Of a stretch of DNA of 64,000 nt, positions 12,156 to 25,459 are shown in pieces. A program made the position numbers and the translations under genes. Below the pieces are notes generated by a model, which worked only from the letters and a program-made list of their open reading frames with translations, had not been told where the DNA came from and searched no databases. The stretch comes from Lepas anatifera. Lineage: Eukaryota > Arthropoda > Thecostraca > Lepadidae. The stretch spans positions 976,501 to 1,040,500 of the forward strand of contig JAOTON010002272.1 of assembly GCA_034440635.1 (NCBI GenBank), in the 5' to 3' direction. Position 1 is the first letter of the stretch; every line of letters starts with the position of its first letter.

Positions 12156-12290
12156 TTATAGTATTATTTACTTAATAGCCCATCTTACATAAACATATAT
12201 CTTACATATTACACATCTCATACATCACTATACCTCTTGATCGCTACCAATTGCCTAATTGATCCGTTCCCTGAGATGAGAATCAGCCAG
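12156..12290. repeat. AT-rich tandem repeat, copy 1
   Basis: Contains TTAATAGCC, CATCTTACAT and CTACCAATTGCCTAA. A second copy starts at about 12424, is split by the inserted element at 12490-14889, and resumes at about 14899 (CTTGATTGCTACC). Copy 1 therefore shows what the insertion site looked like before insertion. Confidence 0.8.
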
Positions 12291-12489
12291 AAACCTCGGA
12301 GAACCTAATTTCTTGCTATCAGGCTTGGAAATGTGTGTACAAAATCTGGCACGACCCTGACATCTGCGGAACAGCAAAGACCGGAGCCGCCTAACTACCC
12401 CACTGTCCAATTGATTAATGTCTTTACGGTATTCATTATTTAATAGCCTATCTTACATATACGTATATTTTACATATTACATATCTCAT

Positions 12490-13395
12490 TACGGTCGTTA
12501 AAAAACTTTTTTTTTGTTTTTCAGACTCGAACCCACTTTTTCCCCATTATATATTCAATTCTGATTTCAATGAGCCACATTCTAAGCATCTACGACAACG
12601 GGAAAGATCGCCTCAAAACGGTTAAAGATTTCATGTTTCAGGCGCGATTGGCCGCCCGGCGTTGCAGTCTCCCCATGTTAAATTGGCGTGAAAGGGGTGC
12701 TTAACCTACCAGTAAAGACAGCGTGGCATGTGCGTGCGTATAAGAGCGGTAGATGGGATTTAGCATGCAGGCATCTACTTGTCAGATGTATTTGCAGCGC
12801 AATACAAATACATGTTATTTCACAAAAGACCTGAAATTAAATGGTTCAGCACCCAAGTACTCTAAATCCCGACAGAACAGGAATGCCTTCCGGGGGCGAA
12901 CCTTTCTCGGGCAACATTCGTTGGAGAGCGTCGTTGGGGCAGGTGCTTCTCACTATTCTCTTGCGAACTATTTAAGAGCTCTGATACTGCTAGAAGAAGA
13001 CCCTGCTGCATATTTTTACCCTTTCGATGGCTCGCGAAATCTTCCACCAGCTTCACATCACGCTGTGGGATCGTTCACCACATTAAGTTCTGGAATACCT
13101 TGAAACAGGAGACGCTATACCAGTCACCAGCTTCTTAACGGAGCCATTTCTGATCACAATATTTCAGATTCAGGCAATCGAATACCAGCCAACTGTCAGG
13201 AGTGACAAGCTGGCTGAGGCTTAGTACCGAGCATTCACTGAGCTCTTCATAGCCTCTATCGGAAACTTAAGCGTGCCCTAGTCAAAGGTGAAATGTTTGC
13301 TGTTTTGGCCAATTTTTGTGTGACTGGCTCCTTACCTCCAAGATGGTGGTTCTCACCAGCGGGACCGAATATAACTCTGTGCACAGATACCACAG
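12490..13395 (+). repeat. Left inverted arm of the MULE-like element
   Basis: Pairs with about 13990-14889 in reverse complement, with small indels. Matching landmarks include the GGCCGCCCGGCGTTGCAGTC block and the AACTATTTAAGAGCTCTGAT block. The 116-codon frame in this arm has a diverged, broken mirror copy in the right arm, as expected of a decaying repeat rather than a gene. Confidence 0.85.
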
Positions 13396-13576
13396 CTGAT
13401 GGCAAATTGATTTCAGCACATTCAGGGCGATTTCTATATTAACTTAATGAAAGCACTGCACTGCATTTCATGGATGGCTTTGAGGCTCATAGAAGGCTCT
13501 GAAGCTGACCATCCGCGACGGAGAAAGCCAAATGCATGGTTTAGAACCACTTACAAGGAAAGCCGCTAACTATTTC

Positions 13577-13766
13577 GGGGTCTGAGTGGCTCAGTCGGTT
13601 AGCGCTTGCGCTCGGCTCGGCCAATGGCATGTCGTGGGTTCGAGCCCACCCAGAGGCAGAATCTGGCGCCCTGATCTTGCCCAAGCTAATTCTTTCCCTC
13701 TCGCCTCTGATGCCATATGACCTGAACAGTTCATGCGTTGTTAAACTCTAAAAAATAATAATATTC
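13577..13766 (+). mobile_element. tRNA-derived SINE, family C
   Basis: The head reads TGAGTGGCTCAGTCGGTTAG (box A) and GTGGGTTCGAGCCCACCC (box B, about 13636-13653). A pyrimidine-rich body follows, ending in an AATAATAAT tail (about 13748-13766). It lies in the loop of the fold-back element and so inserted after it, or was carried by it. Confidence 0.75.
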
Positions 13767-13989
13767 AGCATTTAAGTATCTTCTGGAACGATGAACGGAA
13801 TTTGACTCAGTAGTAGCACGCACTTCATGCCATCAATGTCCTATATTCCATGAATATGGCTCGCTGGTGGGCTCCCGGTCTTCCAAACAGACATTTGTTG
13901 GAGACAACCTCTCCTGACAGCCACACGTAAACCAGCTAGCGCAATTCGTGATTATCTTCTCAAGGAAAAAAGAGCTGGCACGCAACTGC

Positions 13990-14889
13990 TATGTGTGACC
14001 AGAAAGTTATAATCTGCCTCGCAAATAAGAATCACAATGGTTGAGGTAAAAAGGCAGTGACACAGTACCCGGCCTAAACAGCAAAACCATCCACCTTTCA
14101 GTTGGGTAGGCTAAAGTTTCCGACAGAGGCTATGAAGAGCTCGGCTCGGTACCAAGCCTCTGCCAATTTATCATTCCTGAAAGCTGGCTGGTATTCGAGC
14201 ACCTGAATCTGAAAGATTCTGACATGAAATGGCTCCGTTGAGAAGCTGGTGACTGGTATAGCTTTCCCTGTTTCAAGGTATTCCAGAACTTACTGTCGTT
14301 AACGGTCCCACAGAACGTGGTGTGAAGCTGGTGGAAGATTTCGTGAGCCATCCAAAGGGTAAAAATATGCAACAGGGTCTTCTTCTAGCAGTATCAGAGC
14401 TCTTAAATAGTTCGCAGGAGAATAGGGAGAAGCACCTGCCCCATCGATGTTCTCCAACAAATGTTACCAGAGAAAGGTTCGCCACCTGAATGCATTCCTG
14501 TTCTGTCGGGATTTAGAGTACTAGTGTGCTGAACCATTTAATTTCAGGTCTTTTGTGGAATAACATGTATTTGTATTGCGCTGCAAATATATCTGACAAG
14601 TAAATGCCTGCATATTAAATCCCATCTACCGCTCTTATACGTGCGCACATGCCACGCTGTCTTTACTGGTAGGTTATGCTTTTTACCCCTTTCATGCCAA
14701 TTTAACAAGGGGAGACTGCAACGCCGGGCGGCCAATCGCGACTGAAACATGAAATCTTTAACCGATTTGAGGCGATCTTTCCCGTTGTAGATGCTTGGAA
14801 TGTAGCTCATTGAAATCAGAATTGAATATATAATGGGAAAAAAGTGGGCTCGAGTCTGAAAAGTAAAAAATGTTTTTTGAACGACCCTA
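13990..14889 (-). repeat. Right inverted arm of the MULE-like element
   Basis: The reverse complement of the left arm. It begins (minus strand, from 14889) with TAGGGTCGTTCAAAAAAC. Homology is continuous to about 14108 and weaker to about 13990. Confidence 0.85.
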
Positions 14890-14965
14890 ATATCTCATAT
14901 ACCTATCAATATACCTCTTGATTGCTACCAATTGCCTAACTGACCTGTCCCCTGAGATGAGAATC

Positions 14966-17900
14966 GACAAAAACCCGTAATTCAAGACCATTATTCGTGT
15001 ATTATACTACATATAGCAGTGAATTACGGCGGTGATTTTCCCGATTTAGCTCTATGAAAAAATCACCCGAGGCTGGTATCCTACAATATACCCCCAGTAC
15101 AACACACTGAGGCTTCTTTCCTGTAGCCCCCAGCAATTACAGGAAATTTGGAACGGGCGGATTTTGAAGGAGTGTTTTTAGGAGTTGCGCCATTCCGACA
15201 GAACACGACAGGCTTCCCCTCGGGGAATCCAACCAACTCTGATCCATCTCATCTAGCCCGGAGCGCTGGCAACGAAGCCGTCCAACCAACCTGTTCCAAT
15301 CTCCTCCCTGCGCTAAGCCTGATTGTGCGCAGCTGCTCGACACATTACGGAACTTTAAGCCAGCCGGGCGACACAATTTCTCTCGCAAATGTCATTACAA
15401 TTACGCGAGATTACAAACTTAAGATGTCATTTAGCCTGTGCGATATTGTTGACAGACTGATACAGAGTTCTCAAGCCTCACTAAACAGGCGTAGAGAATG
15501 AGACAGATCTGACAGACAAATGCAAAAAGACGAAACCAAAGCCGCGCCTATATACTGGCATACTCTACCCCTATAAAGAGACGTTTCTTTTAATTTCGCA
15601 GCTGTAATTACACTCACAATAGGCATGTCTCGCGCATAGGGAGTGTGCTCCAAGTTGGCTCGCACTTGTACCCGGAGTTTCAGTTCATAGCCGAAGTGCG
15701 ACGCCAGCCTCCCACCACTTCTAAAGCAGTTGGACAGCCAGCCCGCGGAGTTGATGAGTGTTCAGCCTCAGTCTGACGCCGATTCGAGGACGGTCCGACG
15801 GGGTGGTATGGCAGCAGGGCGGTGCCTCGATCGTAGCGCGGGCGGCCGATTCATATCGATAGAACTGTCCAACGCAGCCCAGCGGAAACATGGCCGCCTG
15901 CTGCGTCCGGCGCGCCGCAGGACCGCTCTCGATGGACCAGTCCTACAGCGCGAGATCAGAGTGTTTTCCCACAAACAACCACCAACTTTGTATTGCGTGA
16001 ACCGTTTCCGGACTGTACAGTGCTGGTCCCACGGATAGCCTACGCTTAGAAATGCGTTTTCCGTGGCAATAGCTCAAAAACAAACCATAACACAGTTTTG
16101 CATCGAACGTAACGTGTATATATTTCTTTCAATGTTTGTCTTACGTAGAAACACCAACAGCGCGTTATGACACTGAGTGCACGACCGCACATCTGTCAAT
16201 CTGGGTGCCCGATCACAAATGAAAACAAAAGTTGGTGCTCATACAGAGCGAGCACAAACATTTTTTACCACTCGTAGTCTAGAAGAGAAAAGTCGCTGTC
16301 AAAGTCCACAAAGATCCGACTCATGAGCGTTTCCGATACAGGGTATCGCTACCCTCCAATAGCCATTCAATAATGCACATATCATCAATAATTTTAACGT
16401 AGCCTGCACGCAGTGGCGGATTCAAGGGGGATGGGGGCTCCAGCCCCCCCTCCAGATGGAAGTCCGGATCCGACAGTGCCGGCAAGAACCCACGGATTTA
16501 CACCGAATGGCCTCTACCGTTCCATTACAGGCGGCAGTTCCTATGTTTTGCTTCCAACAAATGAGGTACGGCTACGAGGAAAACCTGAAAGAAAACGTGG
16601 ACTATTTCTGTTACTCCTTAGCAATGTTTAGAGGGCGAGGGCCTTTGTAAATTCACCAATAGCGTAGCATCAGTTTCAGACACGTAGTAAATAGACATTG
16701 GCTGGCATTGCCATCAGATTGCGGGATTAGTTAATGAAGAAGAGAATACTCATATCCCAGCTAACATTACACCACAGGACCCTGGGCGGTTCTGACTATT
16801 TCAGTTGATATTCCACGGGAGGACGATTGTAGTCTGCTCCACCACCGCAGCCCCGTGCCGCCAGCTTCTCCAGCCGAGCACCACCAGCGCAGCTGTGAAG
16901 GCTGCATGAGACGTACAACTGGGGGCCGAGTCCGCCGTCACACCGCCTGACTCGAAGCTCTCCTGAGTCTGGGCCAGACTTCCGCCGACAGACTAAGGTA
17001 CAACTCAGCTCCGCCTCTCTTGTTGGAATTTTCGAGCGCCTGAACGATGCAAGGCATTTGGCGCCAGTAACTCTGCATTTAGTTAAGAGTACTGCGAAAA
17101 GTGCCGTACGCAAAAACTCGTCATTCGTCTGGGGATGCAAAGCATGTCACCTGGGGTAAGCGATTAAGGACCCGCACTGCTGCCTTAGCTATGCCAGCCA
17201 CAGTAGCGTAGGCGAATCCCCCAGCTTAGCAAATACCGGCCCAAGGATCCGATTCCACTGTTTTGGAAATTGGCGAAGGCGACCTGATCAAATATCCCGA
17301 AGAAATTGATTATTTGTGGTTAGGGGCTCACCAAATTGTGTGGTCATACAGCGCATCCCCGCGAAAGATATCGACAAAAACGGCATTGTTAATTCCCCTT
17401 GTTTGGGAAAATTTTGACAGTCAAATCCCCCGTAGAGGAAATATCATCTTAGGCGACAATGTCGAGTTCTCCTGTCTAGGCAACATCGCCAAAGGCAGCA
17501 ACGATGAATTCCTCCTATCATGACATAAATTCTTGTAAGCATGAGACCTGAGCACCAATACCCCGAGTCTCACCCCGCCCTTGAGCAGCGAGTAGAGGTG
17601 TTCAGACACTCCTGTCACGCCTCGCATTTTCGGACACCTCACTGCTGAGACAGTCTAAGCCTTAATGACGTATGCACGGCTTCATCCAGTCCAATACATT
17701 TTCAGCACTGAGGCAACTCAGTTCCCCGAGCAATGCACATTCTAACTTGTCCAAATGAATGCCAACCACGCTATTTTGCCGAAGGCAACACGGTTTCGAT
17801 AGGCTCCCCGTCCCACTCCCATGGCAATTATAAATGAATATGCGCCGTTCGGCGCGTTTGGCAGCAGTCAAGGCGGCCCAAGCCAAGGCAGCATCGGCGA

Positions 17901-19300
17901 CTAATGGTCGACGTATCTTTAGCAACTAGGGCTCTATCGCGCTGCAAGAGTTTCATGAAAAGGTGCCATGAATAGGTGTCTCTTGAAAAGCAAAAACTCA
18001 GAATGGCAGGTTTTCACTCTTTTTGCACACCCCCCGCTCAAGCCTACCACCATTATTTAGTTAAAACCATTACATTCCAGGGCAGGTCCGGACTTTCCAG
18101 GGACGGAGGGCTGCAACCCGGGACGGACTTTGGAAAATCGGATAGAAGCGTCATAGCTAGAATTACTGGAAAGGGTGTCAATTACACGGCAACGGATGTT
18201 TTGCGTTCTGGAGTGCAATGTTCAGGAGTGTCATCTCTCTTCGCAGGCTTCAGCGGTACCCCCTAGATGTGAAGTGCCCTCCAAGCACAGTTTAAGCGTC
18301 CGCTCCAGGACTTAGTAGCCACCATCTCCTTGCCAATCGCACTGTGCTTTCGATTGGAAACAGAGTGCTGCCTCTGAGCAGTGGGCGCCAGACACAAATT
18401 ATTTTAGTCCCGGTGAGGAGCGGGCGCTTCCCGCCGTACCTCCCATGCCCATCCCAGTCATAGCATAGAATACACACTACACGTGGATTTACATGTTGGG
18501 CATCTACTTAGGTCCAGCGCATATTACTCTCATTTCTACAGATATTGGGTTAAGGTAACTTTCTCGCTTCCAACACCAATGCCGGTTTCGAAAAAAGTAT
18601 CAATCGTGACTAAGCCCTGCATTTATTGCCCGTCACGCCAACCCCAGGTCAAACACGTCAGTGTTTGGGTGGATTAGTGGCAAAAAAGCATATTTAGTAC
18701 CTTTTCAGAAGTCGTAGACAAAGGGAAACTTTACTGATGCGGTTGCGACCACCTCATCTCTGCATACCAGGTCTGTAAGGTTCCATGATTGGTGTGGCAA
18801 AATATACATTTCCATCTTAATTAAAAACTCAAACTTAACTCATGTACTGAAAGACTTCCAGCCTCCAACAACCGTATAGTAATATGTAGACAAATGTCAT
18901 CCACTTCTGTACTTTTCGCTGAAGGATTCGTTCATGACCTGCTTCAGTAGTGATAATTAATGTCCTTTTTGGCCCCCTACACTTCCTTTTCTAGCTTAAA
19001 TACATATGCCCTGAGGCTCCTAATCCACAGATGGAGCCCTACAAGAAGTCATTCGGCTTACCTTAGCTAGGCGCTTTTCCCGGTTCTTTCGACGCCGAAA
19101 ATTTAGCCAAAACATGGTGCGATCTTTCAAGTCCTTCAATCAGACACGAATATCCAGTCCACTCGATCTGACATATAGAGTTCACTTGAGCCTCAGATCC
19201 GTAGGAGGCAGGTTACCTCGCCCAGATTCAGACCTGGCTGGCGATGTCTGAACAGCAGCGGTGACCTAGGCTCGTGTCAGGCCACACCTAGACTCAGACG
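14966..19300. other. Long intergenic stretch
   Basis: No gene I can support. It holds a CpG-rich island at about 15720-15970 (a possible promoter or first exon) and a hAT-MITE-like end at about 16411 (CAGTGGCGGATTCAAGGGGG) with no partner found. The short open frames show no domain or conserved motif. Confidence 0.4.
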
Positions 19301-19304
19301 TCAG

Positions 19305-19412
19305 TCCACAGCACAGACACAAAGCACCCGACTCACCAGACACAAAGCACCCGGCTCACCAGACACAAAGCACCCGGCTCACCAGACACAAAGCACCCGG
19401 CTCACCGACCCC
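19305..19412 (+). repeat. 23-bp tandem repeat, 4-5 copies
   Basis: CAGACACAAAGCACCCGGCT plus CAC repeats four times with almost no change, then runs into a CpG-rich block (19420-19660). Confidence 0.9.
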
Positions 19413-19800
19413 ACACCCAGACAACGCCGCCTCTTCCAGGCCACCGATCGGCAGTTGTCCAGTCGGCCGGAATCGGCCGAATACCGCTCGGTTCCAGGGC
19501 GGGCGGTAGCGGCCTGGAACGCCGGCGCGCGACTGCCGGCCACCTGGGCCGACGACGCCTGTCCTCCATCGATTACGACGGTCGGCGGCGACGGCGGCGG
19601 CGGCGGCAGCGCGCCCCGGCGCCGACAGTGACTCAGCCGCGGTCACCGCTGCCGGCGTCAATGATTTACTGACGCCGACACGACGATAGTATGCAGGTGA
19701 TGCCGGCGTTAATCGATGGTTTGGTAAGGTCACAATAGGGAAGGCAGCTCGCTGCCAGTTCCAGGTCAAACTGGCATCAGGTTTCCCGCTGACTTTCGTG
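19413..19800 (-). other. CpG-rich block with a minus-strand open frame
   Basis: A 149-codon minus-strand frame (19805-19356) contains an Ala run and ends inside the 23-bp repeats. The length is expected for this base composition. It could be a promoter-proximal exon, but there is no recognised domain and no clear splice donor. Confidence 0.3.
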
Positions 19801-20004
19801 CTCAATTCGTGTCCCGTGCCAATACAGTTTGGATGTGTATCATTTTCTACGGTGACATTAGTGTTCTAAGATCAAAGCGCATTCATTGGCTTTGTCCGAC
19901 CCCTCAAAAGAAGATAAAAAGGACGTGTGTCCTCGGAAATGGCAATGTCCATTGCGGAGTGTACCACAACAATCAGCACGTAGCAAATCTAGGGTCATGA
20001 GCAT

Positions 20005-20213
20005 GTTCCTCGTGGATTCGTACTAAGTGTGCCGTCTGAGATATGCTCCATTTCCTAATTTCGTGGATAAGTATTCAGTGTGCCGTCTGAGATATGCTCC
20101 ATTTACTAATTTCTATAAGTATTCGTGTGCCGTCTGAGATATGCTCCACTTACTAATTTCGTGGATAAGTATTCAGTGTGCCGTCTGAGATATGCTCCAT
20201 TTACTAATTTCCA
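20005..20213 (+). repeat. Tandem repeat, unit about 51 bp, 4 copies
   Basis: The core GTGTGCCGTCTGAGATATGC is followed by TCCATTTACTAATTTC and GTGGATAAGTATTCA. The third copy lacks part of the GTGGATAAG segment. Confidence 0.93.
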
Positions 20214-23069
20214 AACATCAAAGCAGCCTGTCAATAAAGCCGGAGGCTGATAACAAGCCAGTTTTAGAACCGATCATGTTTTCGTCGAACCCGTAACAAG
20301 GTATTTTCCCTCTAAAAGAGCTTGTTATCTCATACGGCGCTTGAAGTTTCTTCGCCAAAACTAGGCACTTGCTGGTATTTTCCAATACCTGTCGCCGGCA
20401 GATCCCCTCGCAAACACGAACGTCAGGTTAAAAAAACAAAATATTAATATTTGAGAAACTTCGCAGAGCTGGGCCTCGGAGCATGATCATAAATTGATAA
20501 GGTCTCTAATGGCCTGCCTCCTGAACGATTAAAGTTTGTAAAAGTTTGCACACTTTTGCAAACATTTGAGAAGAAGTAAAAGTTTGCAATTTATAACATT
20601 AAAAAGATAGCATTGGGTTCAAATAAATGCAAAGGTTTGCAATAATTGTACCGGTCTAGCTTTACATGTACAAGTGATAGAGAAGTGGCTATTGTTAGCA
20701 CTTTAGCTACAACCAGCATCTTAAGAAAGAATGATTAACCAATTGAATAATCCAGAAAAATAATGAAAAGTCTGCCATAAGCCTACGGTTCTAGTTTAAC
20801 GGCATGGTCGATACAATCCAAGGGTTAGAGGTAGCCAGAGTATGTATTTCGATGGCTGAAAAGCAGTTCTTACGTTATCATAGGCAGTCAGCGCAATGAG
20901 TCAGGCACTTCAACATGTAGAAATAATGAGTAATCTTAACAGATGATTTTTTACACAGGGTCGTCCATGTGGGTATTACATTACACATGTTACTGTTCCA
21001 TGTTATTCATTCACTACATGCCAGAGTATCATGCTCACAAAATCCTATTAAGGGTTCATGCTGTTAAGTAAGGTACTCAATTCGAGGTCTCTGCTCACAC
21101 TAAGACCAATAATTCATATTTTCAGCTATTGCACTATGAGGATTCTGACGAATGGCTGTGTCCGAATATATAGCCTAGGTGTATTTGCTCCATTTTGCAT
21201 CTAGTATTCGAGGAGGCAGGGCCTTAACCCTTCACCGCCTGGGGTGCGACCGGATCTCTCAGTTTTCCGCAAACGATTCCGGACCATTAACAAAAAATGG
21301 TCAGCAGGAATCGGTTGCTGGATTGTGGAAATTAGTTTCGTTACATCAACACACAAAGGTCATAAAGACCGCGTGCTATTTTGCAATTTATATTTTACAC
21401 GTCCTCCACGAACATCGATTTCTTCGGCATCGGATAAAAGTGCTTTCTATATAAGACCCCTCCACATCTGCAGCGTTGGATGTCGGAAGCGTAGCGCCCC
21501 CTTTAATCAAGTGTCCAATATTGGCAGCAGCCGCCACGGCAAAGCTCTTCAATTCCTGCTCACACAGCCTGCCCGAGTTCTATGTAAAACAGTAGGGGGA
21601 CCTCCTCCCCGTCTATACGCCACAGAAGAGCAGCCACATCCCCTGCCACCGCCGCGCCTGATTCAAGAAATGAAAACCCAGCATAAAAACCGGTCGTGCT
21701 CGAGTCGTACGTTGTCTTTCCGATCTTCTCTTATTTGTTTTTGCTCTTCCTTTTTGCATCGCATCTTTATTGCTTAATTTGGATATGGTTTAAACTTGTT
21801 GACCCCCAGATTTTTCCAGTTTCGGGTTTCTTGTGGCACTTGAATTTTAGCTTTGCATGTTACCGTCGTGGCCCTGCAGTTTCCACGGCTCACTTTGTTT
21901 TCTTCTATTTTTATTTTACAGTATTTCCTCAAGACAACGTTATTTACATTTTATTTAACGAGCAACGAATCATTTTTTATGGGTTAGCTTGAAGTACTGA
22001 ACGAAGGGTTTTGGTAAGTTTTAGTTATAGTCTTTCCTTTTTCTGTCGCGATTTCGTTTGTTACGGTTATCTAAATCAACGCCGGAGTGCCTTTGTCGTG
22101 TTATACAGCTGATCAGAATCGCTACTGACCCGAGCCTAGCCTGGGTATTAGCCAACTCTTCGACACCATCTAGAACGGGTTGCCGAGAGGCCGTGTGAAC
22201 TTTGGCCGCTGTCCAAACCTTTTGTTCAGACAGCTATAAAAGTCAGGCGGACCGGGCCAATGTCTAACTGTAAATCCCAGTTATCCAATTCTCTACTTAT
22301 ATCTGGCTTGGCCATCCACAGACAGATCCAATTCAGGGAAAATATCTGGCAGGAAGGCTTCATTAATCGAAATAAAACCGACCCAGTATACAAATACACC
22401 TAGCATCCACACCAAACACCTACACAACGGCATCTGCCAAGCAGAAAAATCGTGTTGCTTGGCTTCATCACAAATCACGGTGTTTGCTTAGGCCAGAGCA
22501 ATATTAATTGCATGTTGACTTTGGATGGGGTATATGAATGTTGAATATCCCCCGACTAACCCACACAAATCACGGTCGATTTCTAGCCTCCTTACACAAC
22601 GCACGGTTGTGTTGTCTGGTGCTTCAGCTAAACCAACATCAGCCAGCCCCCGCTCTTTAAACCAACCGCCCTGGCAAACACTACTAACAAACCCAACATC
22701 GATCTCCCCTCCCTCCTCGGATCCCCCACACGTCCGGCATGCCATGCGTTCCAGCTGGTTGGCGTTGTCGGCGGCGTTTGACGGGGCGTCAGCAGCCTGA
22801 CCGGTCGGTGGGCAGCGGTCACGCCCGACTCAGGCGCCGGCCCGGCGCGGCGGCGACCCGCTCAGCACGCCACTCAAACGACCCGACACGGTCCTCCCCG
22901 GCCACGCCTGCCGCACGCCACGCACGGCCCGCTCGGCACGGTCAAACGCCGGAAAAGGGCGCGGCCACTTAGCCAGACTGTCAACCTCACTGAGAGCCTT
23001 TCCAATCCCACACAAACACAATTTCTTCAATAAGGCACACGACATCAATAGCTATCGTTCGACCGGGCC
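20214..23069. other. Intergenic, nothing recognised
   Basis: AT-rich for the first 2 kb, then a CpG-rich block at 22740-22970 beside the next minisatellite. No gene supported. Confidence 0.4.
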
Positions 23070-23465
23070 CACCGATCAGCTGAGCAGGCGCGCCAAACAG
23101 CTGACCAGGCGCCACCCGATCTGTCGGTCGATTCCGGTGAACTGGCCACGGCTATCGGTCAGTCCATCATGACCATCAGCTGGCCAAGTCCAACGAATAA
23201 CTGACCAGGTACACCGATCAGCTGGCCAAGTCCAAAGACTAGATGAACAGACCAGCCTATCAGCTGGTCAAGTCCAAAGACTAGATGAACAGACCAGCCG
23301 ATCAGCTGGCCAAGACTACCTATGAGCTTACCGGCCCACCACTACCAGCTGGCCAAGTCCAACGATCAGCTGACAAGGACCATTGATCAGATGACGAGGA
23401 CCAACGAGCAGCTGGTCAGGGCTCACCGATCAGCTGACCAGGCTAGCCGACCAGCTGATTCACAT
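23070..23465 (+). repeat. Degenerate minisatellite with GATCAGCTG(A/G)CCA core
   Basis: The core recurs every 16 to 42 bp. Two adjacent 42-bp copies share CCAAAGACTAGATGAACAGA (about 23232-23300). The array is old and irregular. Confidence 0.8.
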
Positions 23466-25307
23466 CGCTGCCCTGGAACGTAGGCACGTGAAGGACCGCT
23501 GGATTCTCAGTGTGCCACATTGGAGGTGTGCTTCGAGACGTGTTACACAGGCAAGCATTGGCCACATAGTCCAATACCCGTTCGTCAGCGGCTTCTGATA
23601 GCCTGCCGTTTGGAGCCTTATTCTGACCGGAGGAGGGCCGAACCTGCATCCCTAATTGTCGAGTTGGGGTTGACTAATCAGAGCGACCGGCTATGCTGGA
23701 AACACGAACCTCAACCACTTCAATTTGCACGTTCTCCGACCACAAGCAACACCGAAACAAACGAGCGGCGGCGAGGACCTGTTGCCACAAGAGAAGTAAG
23801 CAAACGGCGGTCCGCACACCGTGTGGAGGTTCTCACCCGTCGGAGCCGAGGCCGCAGCCGCAGACGGTGGTGACTGCTGTTGTACATGACGCTCGTCTCC
23901 AGAAACACGGCTGGGTCACCAGCACATCACCGCCGGCCCAGCACAATCGCCACACGCCGATGGTACTGACGGCTGACAGCAGCACGGAGGCTGGCAGCGG
24001 ATGGCGTCTGACCACCACTGCCCGGCCGCAGTAGCCACTTTCACACGCGCCCGCTCGCAACAGGAAACTGGCGCCGGCCAGAGTCGCGGCCATGAGCTCG
24101 ACACTAGCGCCGCCAACCGGCCTGTCACTGAACCACTGCAGCCGCTCAACCGAAAACCAAACTTCCTAAATCTGGGCGAGAGGTGTTACTGGAGTCCGGA
24201 TGGAGTCACCAGCTCCTTGGATCGATGCACACTGCGTATAAAACCGGATTATGTTTTAATGATACTCTCCCGGATTATGTTGAACCTGTTGCTGTATCAG
24301 AAGGGAAGCAGTTTGATTCGATGGTGCAATACCCACTCGTTACTGTATCTGCCATCAACAAAAAATAATAGCTCGCACTGTCCGGAAGAATAGGCACAAC
24401 ACATGCGTTAACATTGGACAGGAGGACCCGGATTGTGCACTATGTTTACCGAAACAATGGGAACAATAATTGTGTACACTGGTTCATTGAGCTCCTCTGC
24501 CCACTGAGCCTGCACGTGACCTCTGAAGACGAAGACATGACAGCAAAGACACCACTGCGGACAAACACGCTAGCTCACACTATTGGTTCCCAACTGGAGA
24601 CTGGAGGGTAAGGCTAAGTGAGTAGCTAGCCAGGGCAGAGACAAATTGCCGTATTTAACACCCCGGGACAATATCCAGGCCTGGGGCCCTCTCTGGGACT
24701 TTCGGAGCCGCCTGGCCAGCCCTCCTTTGCTCCTTTACCATACCAGCGTCCGGCAGCCCCGGCTCAATTTAAGTCAGTACCGGCCACAACAGCGAACACG
24801 TTTGAGAGGCATCAGTTTTTCTACTTAGTACTAAATTCTTCAGTGTTGTAACTAGTCTCCATTTCCGGAGATCTCTTTCCGATCAAGGGAGGCCCTGGAT
24901 GGGTGAGCAGGGCAACAACCCCCAACACCCCCTCGTACATATGCGCGGTCGGAATTCCCGGGCAGTATGGGGACCCGGTTACACAGTGCCACTTTTGGAC
25001 TGCACAGAGCTATCGCGAGGGCCCACAACAGTAGCGAATACAGTGGGGGCTAGAGGGCCCAAGGCCCCCCGATATTTCAGTGTCTATAGTAGCCACACAA
25101 TTAGACGTTATTCCAGGCAACGGCGGCAGAGGCTTCAGTTGCATAACTCTTCCCCGATGGAATTGATAATCCCCTGCTAGTGCTAAATGCTGGGGCACCG
25201 AAACTCGCATCCGTGGGAGAGGCAATGTTTGAGGGGGGAGGGGGGCGCAAACGCTGTCACAGGAGGTGCCGAGGCTCGATCGAAGGGTATGTGCCCTCCA
25301 CCATTAC
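23466..25307. other. Intergenic, nothing recognised
   Basis: GC-rich at 23780-24150. The short open frames give no recognisable domain. Confidence 0.4.
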
Positions 25308-25459
25308 CAATGGCGGAGCCAGGACTTCATGGGGGACCTAAAGGGCCCAAAACTCCCTCGCCATTGCCTCGGAACAGCCTCCGGCAATCCATGAACAATG
25401 GACATTCGGACATTCGGGCGGGTTTGAGCCCCCTAGCCCCCCCCTTGTATCCACCACTG
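25308..25459. mobile_element. hAT-like MITE (152 bp)
   Basis: The left end is CAATGGCGGAGCCAGGAC. The right end in reverse complement is CAGTGGTGGATACAAGGGGG. The flanking octamers ACCATTAC and CCCATGAC match at 6 of 8 positions, consistent with an aged 8-bp target duplication. Confidence 0.6.

Larger units (their letters stand above)
12490..14889. mobile_element. Mutator-like (MULE) fold-back element, 2400 bp
   Basis: The 9-bp direct repeat ATATCTCAT lies immediately outside both ends (12481-12489 and 14890-14898). The ends are inverted: TACGGTCGTTAAAAAAC on the left and, in reverse complement, TAGGGTCGTTCAAAAAAC on the right. The inverted arms are very long, about 900 bp each (12490 to about 13395 and about 13990 to 14889), leaving a loop of about 600 bp with a SINE inside. 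Long terminal inverted repeats plus a 9-bp duplication match Mutator-like elements. There is no transposase frame, so it is non-autonomous. The neighbouring repeat copy confirms the uninterrupted target. Confidence 0.85.

Noticed and set aside
13600..13655. Functional tRNA gene
   Set aside because: Boxes A and B are good, but the acceptor stem does not close and a SINE body with A/T-rich tail follows. The same applies to the heads at 356, 2041, 38390 and 42013.
19356..19805. 149-codon Ala/Arg-rich minus-strand frame
   Set aside because: CpG-rich composition alone can keep it open. It ends in tandem repeats and has no recognised domain, so it is noted only as a CpG block.
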